45,775 bases of DNA from Gammaproteobacteria bacterium. GTDB taxonomy: Bacteria; Pseudomonadota; Gammaproteobacteria; SZUA-21. Location: positions 1 to 45,775 of the forward strand of contig QILK01000119.1 of assembly GCA_003233345.1 (NCBI GenBank). The letters are read 5' to 3'. Shown here one piece after another: positions 8,219-16,338 of this stretch. Position numbers and translations under genes: made by a program. The notes beneath the pieces were generated by a model. The model did not search any database, had not been told where the DNA came from, and was given only the letters and a program-made list of their open reading frames with translations. Position 1 is the first letter of the stretch. Every line of letters starts with the position of its first letter.

Positions 8219-10352
8219 ATCGATACACAAGTATCATCATGCACTTTATGATAAAAATGCGAAAAGTATTCTCGATAAAACCAAGGATCAGTTTTTACAT
8301 AAAATGAAAATATCCAATCTACCTGCAAGTGAGTTGACCGAACAACAAAAGCAACTAAAAAAGTCCTACAATAAGGGTAGACGTGAACTCGAACATGAGT
8401 TTGGTAAGTCGATACGCTATAAATCGATTCGAGATATGGTCGCTAATCAATCCGGGTTAGTGATTAACGATCTAAAAAAAGTATGGTTAATGAGTCCCTT
8501 GAGTGTATCGGATACCCTGCCATTAGATGGTCAGGAGTTTGATGTCGTTATTTTTGACGAAGCCAGTCAAATTACATTGGAAGAAGCGATACCCTCTATA
8601 TTTCGTGCCAGTCAGTCTATCGTCGTCGGTGACCAAATGCAATTGCCGCCAACGAATTTCTTTTCAGCTAAAAGCATGGACAGAGATGATGACAAGCTTT
8701 TATTGCAAGAAGAGGGGGAAGTGGTTGAATATGATTTAAACAGTAACAGTTTTTTAAGTCATGTTAGTAACAACCTGGTGTCACGTCGATTAGGGTGGCA
8801 CTATAGAAGTCGTTCTGAATCGTTAATCAGTTTCTCCAATTGGGCCTTCTACCAGGGATCGTTGTTGACAGTGCCCGATGTCATCGCCAATAGTGATGCA
8901 AAATCACCAATTACAGTTCTCGATGCAGAAGACGGGAGCAAGAATTTTGAAAAAATATTGTCGCGCGCAGTTAGCTTTCATTGGCTTGAGAAAGGATGTT
9001 ATGACAACCGTAGGAATACTGATGAAGCTGATTACATTGCACATTTGGTGCGAGGGCTCTTGCTATCAGAAGAACAGAAAAGCATTGGTATCGTGGCTTT
9101 TTCCGAGGCCCAACAAGCAGAAATAGAGAGGGCCTTGGATCGGTTGGCAATGGTGGATCGGGAATTCCGCAGTAAACTGGAAGAGGAGTTCGAACGTGAA
9201 GAAGACGGTGAATTTGTAGGATTGTTGGTTAAGAATCTTGAAAATATTCAAGGCGATGAGCGCGATATTATTATAATGAGCATTTGCTACGGTTATAATC
9301 GACAGCGAAAAATGCGCATGAATTTTGGCCCAATCAACCAAAAGGGCGGAGAAAAACGTTTGAATGTGGCCTTTTCACGATCAAAGCAACATATGGTAGT
9401 CGTGAGTTCAATTCAGTATATTGATATTACCAACGACTACAACGAAGGCGCAAATGCGCTGAAGAACTATTTACAATATGTCGATGCTGTCTCTGTAGGT
9501 GATAACGAAGCGGCGAGCCGGCTCTTATTCGGACTAAGCTACGCAAACCAGACCAGCGCCTCAACAGAGCAGGCTGAAACACTTAAAAATCCTGGTCTGA
9601 TACAAATTAAATCAGCACTGGAGCAACGAGGGTGGTTGGTAAATTTAGGGGTGGGGCATTCGCGTTTTAAATGTGATCTGGCGATCCGTAAAAAAGGAGA
9701 GAATAAATATAGAGTAGGTTTGTTTCTAGATACGTTAGATCATTATCGCCGAACTGATATTATTGAGCGCGACTTGCTTAAACCAAAACTATTGGAAAGT
9801 TTTGGTTGGTCTATTGTCAGTATTTTAGCAAAAGATTGGTATGAAGATCCCGATTCGGTACTTGAGCGAATAACAGACGCTTTGGAAGGCCGTGCACCCA
9901 AAGAAGAAGAAAAGGTAGAACGACTTCTTGTTCAAGAAGAGCAATTAGAAAAAAAAGTTGAGGATATTGAAGCAGACAGTCGTAACGACAGCATTTCCGA
10001 TACCGTTACCGATAGGAAAATCGAAAATAACGTAAACGAGAAAAATGTCTCAAGTTTCGATGAAGCTTTAGATCATGAAATAGCAGAAGCTCAGCCTGTA
10101 TCTCATAGCGATACGATAATTAATTCCAGTGAGACTAGTTATCTCGAGTTTGCTCAGGGAAGCTCTTCTAAGTTTTGGTCTATAACCGTTACTGAAAGCA
10201 CATATCAAGTGACTTATGGGCGTATCGGTACAACAGGTCAGTGCAAAACAAAAACCTTTGATTCACCGGAAATCGCGCAGATCGAGGCGGAAAAAATATT
10301 GCAGGCAAAGCTTAAAAAGGGGTATTTATTGATTAGGAACAGCGAGGCATGA
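8136..10352 (+). CDS. C-terminal half: SF1 helicase core, REase-like domain and WGR domain
   Basis: The continuation of the preceding gene; homologous sequence begins at about 8200, and the formal ATG at 8136 lies in shadow sequence. It carries motif II VVIFDEAS (DEAS at 8556-8567), VVGDQMQLPP (motif III), WHYRSRSE (motif IV), ENIQGDERD (motif V) and NVAFSRSKQ (motif VI). A domain at about 9590-9880 resembles the Vsr-like MTES_1575 REase fold: RGWLVNLGVGHSRFKCDLAI followed by LLESFGWSIVSILAKDW. The Glu usually found in IExDG appears as Phe in LFLDTLD, so nuclease activity is doubtful. An acidic linker (9895-10130) leads to a WGR domain (about 10135-10345; VTYGRIGTTGQ). Such multidomain helicases are common in predicted antiphage islands. 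Confidence 0.85.
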   Translation: MNLPLLIKRCYTLSRQRITSSVKNQYVKSIHKYHHALYDKNAKSILDKTKDQFLHKMKISNLPASELTEQQKQLKKSYNKGRRELEHEFGKSIRYKSIRDMVANQSGLVINDLKKVWLMSPLSVSDTLPLDGQEFDVVIFDEASQITLEEAIPSIFRASQSIVVGDQMQLPPTNFFSAKSMDRDDDKLLLQEEGEVVEYDLNSNSFLSHVSNNLVSRRLGWHYRSRSESLISFSNWAFYQGSLLTVPDVIANSDAKSPITVLDAEDGSKNFEKILSRAVSFHWLEKGCYDNRRNTDEADYIAHLVRGLLLSEEQKSIGIVAFSEAQQAEIERALDRLAMVDREFRSKLEEEFEREEDGEFVGLLVKNLENIQGDERDIIIMSICYGYNRQRKMRMNFGPINQKGGEKRLNVAFSRSKQHMVVVSSIQYIDITNDYNEGANALKNYLQYVDAVSVGDNEAASRLLFGLSYANQTSASTEQAETLKNPGLIQIKSALEQRGWLVNLGVGHSRFKCDLAIRKKGENKYRVGLFLDTLDHYRRTDIIERDLLKPKLLESFGWSIVSILAKDWYEDPDSVLERITDALEGRAPKEEEKVERLLVQEEQLEKKVEDIEADSRNDSISDTVTDRKIENNVNEKNVSSFDEALDHEIAEAQPVSHSDTIINSSETSYLEFAQGSSSKFWSITVTESTYQVTYGRIGTTGQCKTKTFDSPEIAQIEAEKILQAKLKKGYLLIRNSEA

Positions 10353-10796
10353 TCAGACCGTTGAAAACTATTAGGCTATCAACTAGTTCCCAGATGCAAA
10401 TAGCTTTAGTTTACTTTCGATAAAAATTTGAAGTAAAAAAATATCAGCATTTATATTTAGACTTTAAATATTTTGGTTTGTAATGTTTGTATAAAATATT
10501 ATTTGAACTAGTACAGCCAGCGGGATTAAGTTGATCCATCGTTTTCTGAGGGTGCGATATTTTTCATTCGATATCAGCAAAGCAGTCGCAGATTAAAAAA
10601 AAATTTTATCCTCGAATGTGTGGCGGCATCGTTTCCAAGTTTCGGGTTCATCTGCTTAGCCTTAATTTTATTGTTTTTCTTTTGATTTCGTAAAATATAA
10701 ATTATAACTCGTTCAATGATTTAGATGCATTTTATGGACATCCAGTATAACATGGACTAGACTAGACTTAGTTATTTTTGAAGTCATAGGTGTCTA
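10353..10796. other. AT-rich intergenic region before the Phd/VapC pair
   Basis: I see no gene here. The segment is strongly AT-rich with long A and T runs. Close to the antitoxin gene, at about 10754-10768, the string GACTAGACTAGACTTAG contains short direct repeats of ACTAG that could be an antitoxin operator. No clear terminator for the helicase gene is visible. Confidence 0.4.
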
Positions 10797-11030
10797 GTGA
10801 AATCAGTTAATATACATGATGCAAAAACAAGCTTTTCCAAATTGGTAGAAGCGGCTGCGAATGGTGAAGAAATTTTGATTGCGAAGGCAGGTAAACCGCA
10901 AGCGATACTCGTCCCCTTTAATAAAAAGCATGTTATTCGTCACAAAGGGCTGCTCAAAGGTAAAATGAAAATAGCGGAAAATTTCGATTCCCCACTACCT
11001 GATGAACTACTTAAGCAATTTATTAAGTAA
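10797..11030 (+). CDS. Phd/YefM-type antitoxin
   Basis: A 77-residue protein starting at GTG, with MKSVNIHDAKTSFSKLVEA at the N-terminus and IAKAGKPQAILVPF at about residues 26-42, the hallmark of Phd/YefM antitoxins (DNA-binding and dimerising N-terminal half). The C-terminal 30 residues would bind the toxin. It is followed after 7 bases by a PIN-domain toxin, the usual Phd-VapC order. It should neutralise the toxin and repress its own operon. The GTG start is preceded by ATAGG about 7 bases upstream; no in-frame ATG fits better. Confidence 0.9.
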   Translation: MKSVNIHDAKTSFSKLVEAAANGEEILIAKAGKPQAILVPFNKKHVIRHKGLLKGKMKIAENFDSPLPDELLKQFIK

Positions 11031-11037
11031 AAAATAA

Positions 11038-11418
11038 ATGAGAATTTTACTCGATACTCCTATTTTATTGTGGTGGCTTAATGATGATGCTAACTTAACT
11101 CAAGAAACAGAAAAATATATCGTATCAGCTGAAAATGAAATATATATCAGCGCAGTAAGCACTTGGGAAATCGCCATCAAGCAATCAATCGGGCGTCTGG
11201 AAGTGGATTTGCGAGAATTCGAGGAAGCTATTGGTAAAAGTGGACTCACCACACTGTTAATTACAATGCCGCATACATTAGCAATAGCAAATCTACCTAT
11301 GCACCATACAGATCCGTTTGATCGTTTATTAGTTGCTCAGAGTAAAGTGGAACCCTTGCGGTTACTCACACATGATAAAAAATTAGAACTTTATGGTGAC
11401 AATATTATTTTGGTTTAG
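11038..11418 (+). CDS. PIN-domain toxin, VapC family
   Basis: A 126-residue PIN-domain ribonuclease. Acidic residues expected for Mg-dependent catalysis are Asp6 (LLDTPILLWWL), Glu44 (STWEIAIK), Asp92/Asp95 (HTDPFDRLL) and Asp113 (THDKK). Most relatives have His where this protein has Pro8 in LLDTP; this residue is not a metal ligand. VapC toxins typically cleave tRNA or rRNA loops, and the target here cannot be read from the sequence. It lies 7 bases after the Phd-type antitoxin. Its stop lies only 14 bases from the convergent stop of sdaA. Confidence 0.9.
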   Translation: MRILLDTPILLWWLNDDANLTQETEKYIVSAENEIYISAVSTWEIAIKQSIGRLEVDLREFEEAIGKSGLTTLLITMPHTLAIANLPMHHTDPFDRLLVAQSKVEPLRLLTHDKKLELYGDNIILV

Positions 11419-11432
11419 TTTTGTATCTACTT

Positions 11433-12812
11433 TCAACATTCGGTAATATTGACTGCAAGTCCACCTAAAGAGGTTTCCTTAAATTTTTCTGACATTTCCA
11501 TACCCGTTTGCTTCATGGCCGCAATGCAATCATCCAATGGGATCAAGTGCTGCCCGCTACCGCGTATTGCTAGTGATGCTGCCGTATATGCCTTGATCGC
11601 ACCAAAGCCATTGCGTTCGATGCAAGGGACTTGCACGAGTCCTCTCACTGGATCGCAAGTCATACCGAGATGATGTTCAAGCGCAATTTCTGCAGCATTT
11701 TCTATTTGTTGAGGGCTGCCATTACGTACTGCACACAATCCGGCTGCGGCCATAGAAGCAGCCGATCCCACTTCCCCTTGACAGCCTACCTCGGCCCCGG
11801 AAATGGAGCTTCGATGTTTGATAATGCCGCCGATGGCACTGGCTGTTAGTAGAAATGTTCTGACTTGCTCTATCGTTCCATTTTCGTGGTTCATGAAGTA
11901 ATACAGAGTAGCGGGTATGACTCCTGCAGCGCCATTGGTAGGGGCTGTTACCACCATATGCCCCGTTGCATTTTCTTCGTTTACTGCCATCGCGTAGGCG
12001 CACAACCAGTCGTTAATATTGGCGTCACCGGGTTTGTCTACAAGTTGCTGATGCAATCCCTTTGCGCGTCGAGGCAAATTAAGACCGCCGGGTAGATAGC
12101 CATCCATCATCAATCCATTCTTAGTGCAACGTTGCATTGATAGCCAGATTGCATCCAATCCCTGATTTAGCGCTTCTTCTGACAGGTGTTGAAGTTCGTT
12201 GAGTCGCTTCATGTCTGCAATGGATAATTTACTATTAACAGACATTTCCAACATTGAACGTGCTGAATCAAATCCATAGAGATATGAAGTAGCATCTTCC
12301 ATTTTTAGCGGTGCGACTAACTGATTGATTTCAGCATGGGTACTAATAAAGCCACCACCGATGGAGAAATAAGTTTCTGAAAGTAAAATATTTTGTGATT
12401 GTCCAACCAGATCAAAAATCATTCCATTAGGATGTTCTGGGAGCGCCTTACCTTGATCAAATATAATATCCCTGCTTGCAGAGAATACAGCTGTGTGGGT
12501 ATCATCTATCGAAACAGACTGGCTATCCCAGATACGCGCTACTATAGAATCTAAATCCTCACTAGCAACGTCCTCGGGCGAATAGCCATGCAATCCCAAC
12601 GCCACAGCGCGGTCAGTTGCATGACCCCGGCCGGTAAGGGCTAAAGAACCCTTTAGGGTACAGCGAATAGCGATGTCTTGCGGATCATGCCGTGTTAAAA
12701 AATATTTTTTGGCAAGATTAACAAAGTCTCGTGCCGCTACCATTGGGCCCATAGTATGGGAACTTGAGGGGCCAATCCCGATTTTGAAAAGGTCAAGAAC
12801 ACTGATAAACAT
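11433..12812 (-). CDS. sdaA: L-serine ammonia-lyase (L-serine dehydratase)
   Basis: A 459-residue single-chain enzyme of the type that converts L-serine to pyruvate and ammonia with a [4Fe-4S] cluster. The N-terminus has the signature [13 protein letters not shown] at about residues 12-24. Conserved cysteines appear in [26 protein letters not shown] and nearby, matching the cluster ligands of SdaA/SdaB. Length is normal. A purine-rich GGAG lies about 16 bases upstream of the ATG, which is unusually far. The gene is single, sandwiched between two toxin-antitoxin pairs. sdaA and sdaB cannot be told apart from this alone. Confidence 0.95.
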   Translation of the reverse strand: MFISVLDLFKIGIGPSSSHTMGPMVAARDFVNLAKKYFLTRHDPQDIAIRCTLKGSLALTGRGHATDRAVALGLHGYSPEDVASEDLDSIVARIWDSQSVSIDDTHTAVFSASRDIIFDQGKALPEHPNGMIFDLVGQSQNILLSETYFSIGGGFISTHAEINQLVAPLKMEDATSYLYGFDSARSMLEMSVNSKLSIADMKRLNELQHLSEEALNQGLDAIWLSMQRCTKNGLMMDGYLPGGLNLPRRAKGLHQQLVDKPGDANINDWLCAYAMAVNEENATGHMVVTAPTNGAAGVIPATLYYFMNHENGTIEQVRTFLLTASAIGGIIKHRSSISGAEVGCQGEVGSAASMAAAGLCAVRNGSPQQIENAAEIALEHHLGMTCDPVRGLVQVPCIERNGFGAIKAYTAASLAIRGSGQHLIPLDDCIAAMKQTGMEMSEKFKETSLGGLAVNITEC

Positions 12813-13591
12813 TGTATATTTTTTTAATCTCCTACATTAGGCAAGTCTATTTGGAACGATTAATTTTCTTTTATAAACGTTTGGTTTAGTCAGTAGCACC
12901 TTCGTAACATCTTAACCTAAACGCCACTTAATACAAAATTAGTGTTGATACTATTCTGAAAATGAAACGAGGCTGGGTTATTCTTGATGCCCGAGTGGAT
13001 TGCTTCAATATAATAGGGAACTGGGGAAACTCATTAGTTTGCGGTATGCTAACCATAGACCTTTTTATAGAAACGACGCCTACCTGCAATATATAAATGA
13101 ATATATATCTTGCGACCTTTCAGAAAATTTCCTCTCCAACTGAAATAATTTTCTCCAGAAAATGAAAAAGTTTCACTGGAATGAGGGGCAATTTGTATAT
13201 CATTTACATCTGGGCCAGGAGAGTGAAATTCAGTAAAACTTCTAAACGGCCATATTCCCGGACTTTTAAATGGCCATATTCCAGAGCAGTGATGAAGCTC
13301 CCAATACATCAATATGATTGGTTTAGCACTTCAGGTTTAGCGTGATAAATTCTGAAAAGGAATAAACTTTCTTTCTGTGATTCCTGTGTTACTTCGGGGT
13401 TTCTCGAATGATTCCATCTAAAAAGAAGCCAATCTTCAATACAAACTCCTTCGCTTTAACATGGATTCTGGCTTACGACAGAATGACAACGATGAGTATG
13501 AAGTATTAAAAACAACAGGTTAACAAAGATTTATGTTGTCTTACTATTTTTGATGCCTTGACATCAATTGAAGTGATGCTATGATGTCACT
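12813..13591. other. Long intergenic region without a convincing gene
   Basis: About 780 bases between sdaA and vapB. A minus-strand open frame at 13049-13312 exists but looks non-coding. A direct repeat, GGCCATATTCC, occurs twice at about 13250 and 13272. The last 35 bases contain the vapB promoter and operator, described separately. I see nothing else. Confidence 0.4.
13558..13589 (+). promoter_or_regulatory. vapBC promoter with palindromic operator
   Basis: A -35 TTGACA (13558-13563) and a -10 TATGAT (13580-13585) are spaced 16 bases apart. The perfect inverted repeat TGACATCA (13559-13566) / TGATGTCA (13582-13589) covers both boxes, an ideal site for autorepression by the ribbon-helix-helix antitoxin. 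The predicted transcription start falls at about 13591-13593, on the ATG itself at 13592, and no ribosome-binding site precedes it, so the transcript may be leaderless. Confidence 0.7.
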
Positions 13592-13858
13592 ATGAGAACG
13601 ACACTAAATATCGAAAATTGCCTATTACAAGAACTCAAAGATCTTGCCCATCAGGAAAACATTTCATTGACCCGTTTAGTAAATCGGGTCTTGCGAAATG
13701 GAATGGGATTTGCCGAGGCAAGCATCCGACCCAAAAAGCCCTATCATGAAGAAAGCTTTGATATGGGCAAGCCCTATATTAACCTTGAAAAATCCCTGGC
13801 CGTTTCATTTGAACTGGAGGACGAAGAAATCCTGCGCAAGATTGAAATGCGTAAATGA
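13592..13858 (+). CDS. VapB-type antitoxin (ribbon-helix-helix)
   Basis: An 88-residue protein starting MRTTLNIENCLLQELKDLA, a typical MRTTxxLdddLl ribbon-helix-helix N-terminus in which the strand residues contact operator DNA. The second helix, ISLTRLVNRVLRNGM, follows. The C-terminal half is acidic and proline-containing and would wrap the toxin. The stop overlaps the toxin start in ATGA, so the pair is translationally coupled. The palindrome covering its promoter is the probable autoregulatory site. Confidence 0.88.
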   Translation: MRTTLNIENCLLQELKDLAHQENISLTRLVNRVLRNGMGFAEASIRPKKPYHEESFDMGKPYINLEKSLAVSFELEDEEILRKIEMRK

Positions 13859-14286
13859 AAATTATCGATCTTAATATTCTTCTCTATGCTGTAAACACCT
13901 CATTTGAACAACATCATGCGGTTCATCTTTGGTGGGAAAATACACTGAACGATGAGGAGCCTGTAGGTTTGCCATGGGTGGTGTTGTTAGGGTTCATTCG
14001 GATTTCCACGAATCCTCGAATATTCCCCCAACCTTTGTCGATTGGTGCAACCATGGACAAAATTGATTTATGGCTAAGACATCCAAATACCCTTGTCGTT
14101 AGAGAGACCAGCGAACACTGGGAGATTCTACGTGAATTGTTAGAGCATACAGGTACGGCAGCTAATCTAACCACGGACGCTCACCTTGCAGCCATTGCGA
14201 TTAACCATGGCGCATTGCTTGTCTCTTGCGATAATGATTTTTCTCGATTTAAAAACTTGCGCTGGATGAATCCGTTAAAGAGCTAA
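13855..14286 (+). CDS. PIN-domain toxin, VapC family (second pair)
   Basis: A 143-residue PIN-domain ribonuclease. Asp5 in MKIIDLNILLYAVN, Asp in LTTDAHLAAIA and Asp in VSCDNDFSRF are the expected acidic residues. The motif GFIRISTNPRIF is characteristic of the subgroup annotated as TA system VapC toxins that pairs with RHH antitoxins. It overlaps vapB by 4 bases. The subgroup differs from the first VapC in this window (11038-11418), so the two pairs are independent rather than duplicates. Confidence 0.9.
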   Translation: MKIIDLNILLYAVNTSFEQHHAVHLWWENTLNDEEPVGLPWVVLLGFIRISTNPRIFPQPLSIGATMDKIDLWLRHPNTLVVRETSEHWEILRELLEHTGTAANLTTDAHLAAIAINHGALLVSCDNDFSRFKNLRWMNPLKS

Positions 14287-14529
14287 TTTATGATAGTTTT
14301 CCCACTCTTCCATCATAACAAAATTTTCTATTCCCAAATTAAAATCGGAAGTCTGACTATATATAGCAAGCAATGATTAATGGAAGCCCCGGATAATTTC
14401 GGATCAAAGCCAGACCGAGCAAGAAAAATCGATCGCAATGCTAATTGTTGTTTGCTTATATTGGTATTATTTTGAAAAAATATAGAGATTAGTGTTTAGA
14501 TACTATACTCATTAATAGAAGTGTTCAGG

Positions 14530-14690
14530 TTATTTATCTGTAGACAGCCCACTAATACAGACCGCAAGTCCACCGCCAGCCCGATTTGAAATAGTCAGTT
14601 TCGCATCATGGTCCTGGGCGATACGTTTAACAATAGCCAATCCTAGTCCAGCACCTTTTTTATTGGAAGAAGTTTTACTAATTCGTGTAG
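14530..14690 (-). pseudogene. C-terminal remnant of a sensor histidine kinase
   Basis: Translation of the minus strand from about 14690 down to the TAA at 14530-14532 gives KKGAGLGLAIVKRIAQDH followed by a GGGLAVCI segment. This is the G2 box and last strand of a HATPase_c domain, ending with a natural C-terminus. Nothing of the dimerisation domain or N/G1 boxes is present upstream. The fragment runs in a different frame from the overlapping hydrolase remnant. It records a deletion that joined two unrelated genes. Confidence 0.75.
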
Positions 14691-14969
14691 TGGGGTGTTG
14701 TTAGCAAAGTTAGTGTAATCACCGCCGCCGTGTAAAGCGATAATAACACCCTTTCTCCACGGCGTTTTTGGACCTTTCCATAATAGTTTTCTTTTTAGAT
14801 GGTTAACTGTGATCACCTTCTTTTGCCAACCCAATTTCAAGGCCGCCAGTTCATTACGGTTGGCTAACATTTTGGCATTACTATATTCTGGATTTATAAT
14901 GTCAGATGAAAAACAACTGCCAGATAAAATTAATAACAATGCGAATGGGTATATACATTTTAGTTTCAT
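14643..14969 (-). pseudogene. Truncated secreted alpha/beta-hydrolase (N-terminal part only)
   Basis: A 108-residue frame with a signal peptide (residues about 1-21) and GVIIALHGGGDYTNFANN at about residues 74-91, which resembles the oxyanion-hole HGGG motif of alpha/beta-hydrolases and esterases. The nucleophile elbow (GxSxG), Asp and His are missing because the frame runs out of homology at about 14690 and enters histidine-kinase sequence. The product cannot be a working hydrolase. The start at 14969 has TAGAGGAAAA upstream. Confidence 0.65.
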
Positions 14970-15101
14970 ATTTTTTCCTCTACAGATTGGTATTGCTTTG
15001 TGTCAGTGTTATTTAGTTAGTGTCGTCATTAGAAGTTGACTAAACTATGGGTGAGTATGAGAGACTTGCGATTACTTGTGAATATTCCGAGGTCAAAGTG
15101 T

Positions 15102-15146
15102 TGTAACAGAATGTAACGTGGAGATAATCGGGTAACATTTTGTTAC
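15102..15146. promoter_or_regulatory. Repeated GTAAC boxes, possible response-regulator site
   Basis: TGTAAC occurs at 15102-15107 and 15112-15117, ten bases (one helical turn) apart, followed by the inverted pair GTAACA (15132-15137) / TGTTAC (15141-15146). GTAAC-N5-GTAAC spacing is the classic layout for OmpR/PhoB-class regulators (CpxR sites are GTAAA-N5-GTAAA). The site lies between the truncated hydrolase (starting at 14969) and the small secreted protein gene (starting at 15318). Confidence 0.45.
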
Positions 15147-15317
15147 ACTGTTATATTGCAGTGAAGGTTATGGTTCTATCTGGTTAAGCATCAATAATAA
15201 ATTGGTCGAAAAACAAACTTTTATAGAATCTGATTTAGACCGTATATATCTGGCAGAAAAATTTCCTTATTAAATGGAAAAAAATTATTAAATGAGGTTA
15301 ACATAAGGGAGGAACAA

Positions 15318-15599
15318 ATGAGCTTAAAGCCATTTATTTTAATTATTAGTATATTATGTTTCAGTACATTCCTGTGTTATGCAGATAAACAACCACAGGA
15401 AATCTATCCAGATGTCGTTGATTCCGGGTCACTAAAGAGCGACAAGCCAATTGATGAATCATCAGAAAATATACAGCCACTACCGATGCCGACCATAGAC
15501 GAAAGCCGTATGCCTTCGCGACCCGAGAACCGAGCGGTGATTGATGCGGATCGAGAGAAAGCACAGGGCGAACCGGGTTATAACCCAGATAAAAAATAA
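15318..15599 (+). CDS. Small secreted proline-rich protein
   Basis: A 93-residue protein with a strong ribosome-binding site (GGAGG, 6 bases before ATG). Residues 1-22 form a signal peptide (hydrophobic ILIISILCFSTFLCYA, probable cleavage after CYA). The mature part, about 70 residues, is polar, Pro/Asp/Glu-rich and probably disordered, ending GEPGYNPDKK. I do not recognise the family. The upstream GTAAC boxes suggest control by a two-component system. Confidence 0.6.
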   Translation: MSLKPFILIISILCFSTFLCYADKQPQEIYPDVVDSGSLKSDKPIDESSENIQPLPMPTIDESRMPSRPENRAVIDADREKAQGEPGYNPDKK

Positions 15600-15656
15600 T
15601 CGTTTGTTGATGGGTGATTTATCTTCTCGTTTGTTATACGCGCGGTACAAATTCTA

Positions 15657-15962
15657 CTATTTAAAATTTTGCGATTCCGGGATTTCCGATCCTACACTAT
15701 AAAGTATGCGGTGAATCTTGATGATAGATGAAAAAATACAGACTAGTAAGGGGGGTTGCAGTATTAGCATCGTGACTATGTGAATAGGTGGCATTAGTAT
15801 TAACGACAAACTCACTAGCGCACAGAGTGATACACGTACCAACGACTCTATCATCAATAGTGATTTTCCTATCCATGATTTCGCAGCAATGGAAAGGGCC
15901 GCGATAGACCACCAGGCGTAGATATATAAGAGTAATATCGTACCTATTACGTACATGAGCAT
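15657..15962 (-). CDS. Small hypothetical membrane protein
   Basis: A 101-residue frame with about three hydrophobic segments: residues 3-27, 41-62 and 62-80. It ends with a short polar tail. Two closely spaced ATGs (residues 1 and 3) make the start uncertain, and no strong ribosome-binding site is visible. No family is recognised. Hydrophobic composition over the whole length makes it more plausible than a random frame, but low-complexity AT-rich sequence could also produce this. Confidence 0.4.
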   Translation of the reverse strand: MLMYVIGTILLLYIYAWWSIAALSIAAKSWIGKSLLMIESLVRVSLCALVSLSLILMPPIHIVTMLILQPPLLVCIFSSIIKIHRILYSVGSEIPESQNFK

Positions 15963-16338
15963 GGTGTTATTCCGTTATTAATAATTCGGTTTAATTGTAT
16001 CTATTAAGGATGAGTTTTTTGTGCAGATTCTGATTAAAATTGGAACAAAACCGGATAAAAAATTCCTACAGACGTTTGGGTGAGTGACAAGGCCGAAAAA
16101 CTTTTTTCAAAAAGAGGTAAGTGCGGTTAGATTGCCACCATACAGCTCATCATGCGCATACAAATACATGAGTTGCGCCTATTTAAACTAACAATTAGAC
16201 GTATACTGATTGGTAGTTATTCGCATGCCCTCTCATATGAATTGTTGGGTAGAGAAGACTTTGTGCCGGTGGTATTTTTGATATTGGAAAAGCAACCACA
16301 GGTTATATTCTAGTTCCCTAATGTATTAAAGGTTTTCA
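15963..16338. other. Intergenic region, nothing recognised
   Basis: About 375 AT-rich bases upstream of the propeller gene. I see no RNA gene, repeat or coding remnant. Promoter elements for the downstream gene are presumably near 16280-16330 but are not distinct. Confidence 0.35.

Noticed and set aside
13049-13312. Minus-strand open frame of 87 codons in the sdaA-vapB gap
   Set aside because: No ribosome-binding site, biased composition (Phe, Ser, Trp) and internal short DNA repeats; no recognisable domain.
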